DNA from: UBA1672 sp964352665
GTDB taxonomy: Bacteria > Pseudomonadota > Alphaproteobacteria > Micavibrionales > Micavibrionaceae
Direction: 5' to 3'
NCBI GenBank assembly: GCA_964352665.1
Contig: CAYGSJ010000008.1
Span: forward strand, 62,001-126,000
Length of the DNA stretch: 64,000 nucleotides
The translations under genes were made by a program, and so were the position numbers. Below are positions 63,911-64,000 of this stretch, piece by piece. The notes under the pieces were generated by a model. That model saw nothing but the letters and a program-made list of their open reading frames with translations. It ran no database searches and was not told the origin of the DNA. Position 1 is the stretch's first letter. Every line of letters begins with the position of its first letter.

Positions 63911-64000
63911 TTAATAGGCCCTTCCTATCAAAACTTTCTTTCCATTATCTGCAAAAGGCATACATCTGGTTGTGAGAGAATGCTCCTTAAGAATTTCCTC
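63911..64000 (-). CDS. proS: C-terminal end of prolyl-tRNA synthetase (partial)
   Basis: The minus-strand frame is open from the window edge to TAA at 63911-63913. The 29 residues include 'TTRCMPF' and end in 'GKKVLIGRAY', matching the usual C-terminal pattern of bacterial ProRS (x-R-C-x-P ... R-V-x-F-x-K/R-x-Y). proS upstream of lolC-lolD-dnaE is a common alphaproteobacterial order, which supports the assignment; the fragment itself is short. Confidence 0.62.
   Translation of the reverse strand, partial: EEILKEHSLTTRCMPFADNGKKVLIGRAY

Overview
The window is a chromosomal segment of a low-GC alphaproteobacterium. It is densely packed with single-copy housekeeping genes, and gene order is the best taxonomic evidence. 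It holds an IspD-IspF fusion, a lipoyl domain on the pyruvate dehydrogenase E1-beta subunit, LpxI (not LpxH) between lpxA and lpxB, the ntrY-ntrX-trkA-hfq-hflX-mazG order, the tpiA-secG-pyrG-kdsA-eno-ftsB-pdhABC order, and a GAAC-N7-GAAC LexA operator. The outer-membrane biogenesis genes show a Gram-negative, lipid A-making cell. I cannot name the genus; a deep, non-Rhizobiales alphaproteobacterial lineage (for example Micavibrio- or Rhodospirillales-like) is only a guess.

Layout. 1-2.7 kb is the least conserved part: the C-terminus of an MBL-fold protein, a 639-base AT-rich gap, an orphan 312-residue protein, and a divergent ankyrin-like protein. 2.7-12 kb: mazG faces hflX-hfq, followed by a HAD phosphatase and murI, then trkA and the NtrX/NtrY two-component system. 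12-14.2 kb runs the other way: ispDF, pgpA, pncC. 14.2-22.4 kb (minus strand) holds ratA, lipA, a small secreted protein, and the pyruvate dehydrogenase complex genes lpdA, pdhC, pdhB, pdhA, interrupted by a LOG-like gene, then ftsB. 22.5-28.7 kb: a membrane-anchored YqgE/AlgH protein, eno, an orphan, kdsA, pyrG, secG, tpiA. 28.9-36.9 kb (mainly plus): a PpiD-like foldase, trpE, a divergent polysaccharide deacetylase on the opposite strand, trpGDC, and lexA. 36.9-42 kb: comEC, gltX, gltA.

41.9-58.1 kb (minus strand) is a long envelope and translation superoperon. Read in the direction of transcription it runs rpsB-tsf-pyrH-frr-uppS-cdsA-dxr-rseP-(second rseP paralogue)-bamA-skp-lpxD-fabZ-lpxA-lpxI-lpxB. 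It couples ribosome and elongation factor production to isoprenoid carrier, phospholipid, lipid A and outer-membrane protein assembly. 58.3-64 kb (minus): proS (partial), lolC, lolD, dnaE.

Most interesting signals: a structured leader upstream of rpsB that could form a three-way junction plus a pseudoknot next to the Shine-Dalgarno; two adjacent, both apparently catalytically intact, site-2 proteases; an NtrX lacking the sigma54-contact GAFTGA loop; a LolD ATPase with a roughly 70-residue acidic N-terminal extension; a membrane-anchored YqgE; an MBL-fold remnant lacking its C-terminal histidine motif; and orphan genes inserted into otherwise conserved neighbourhoods. I found no phage, IS element, CRISPR array, rRNA or tRNA gene.
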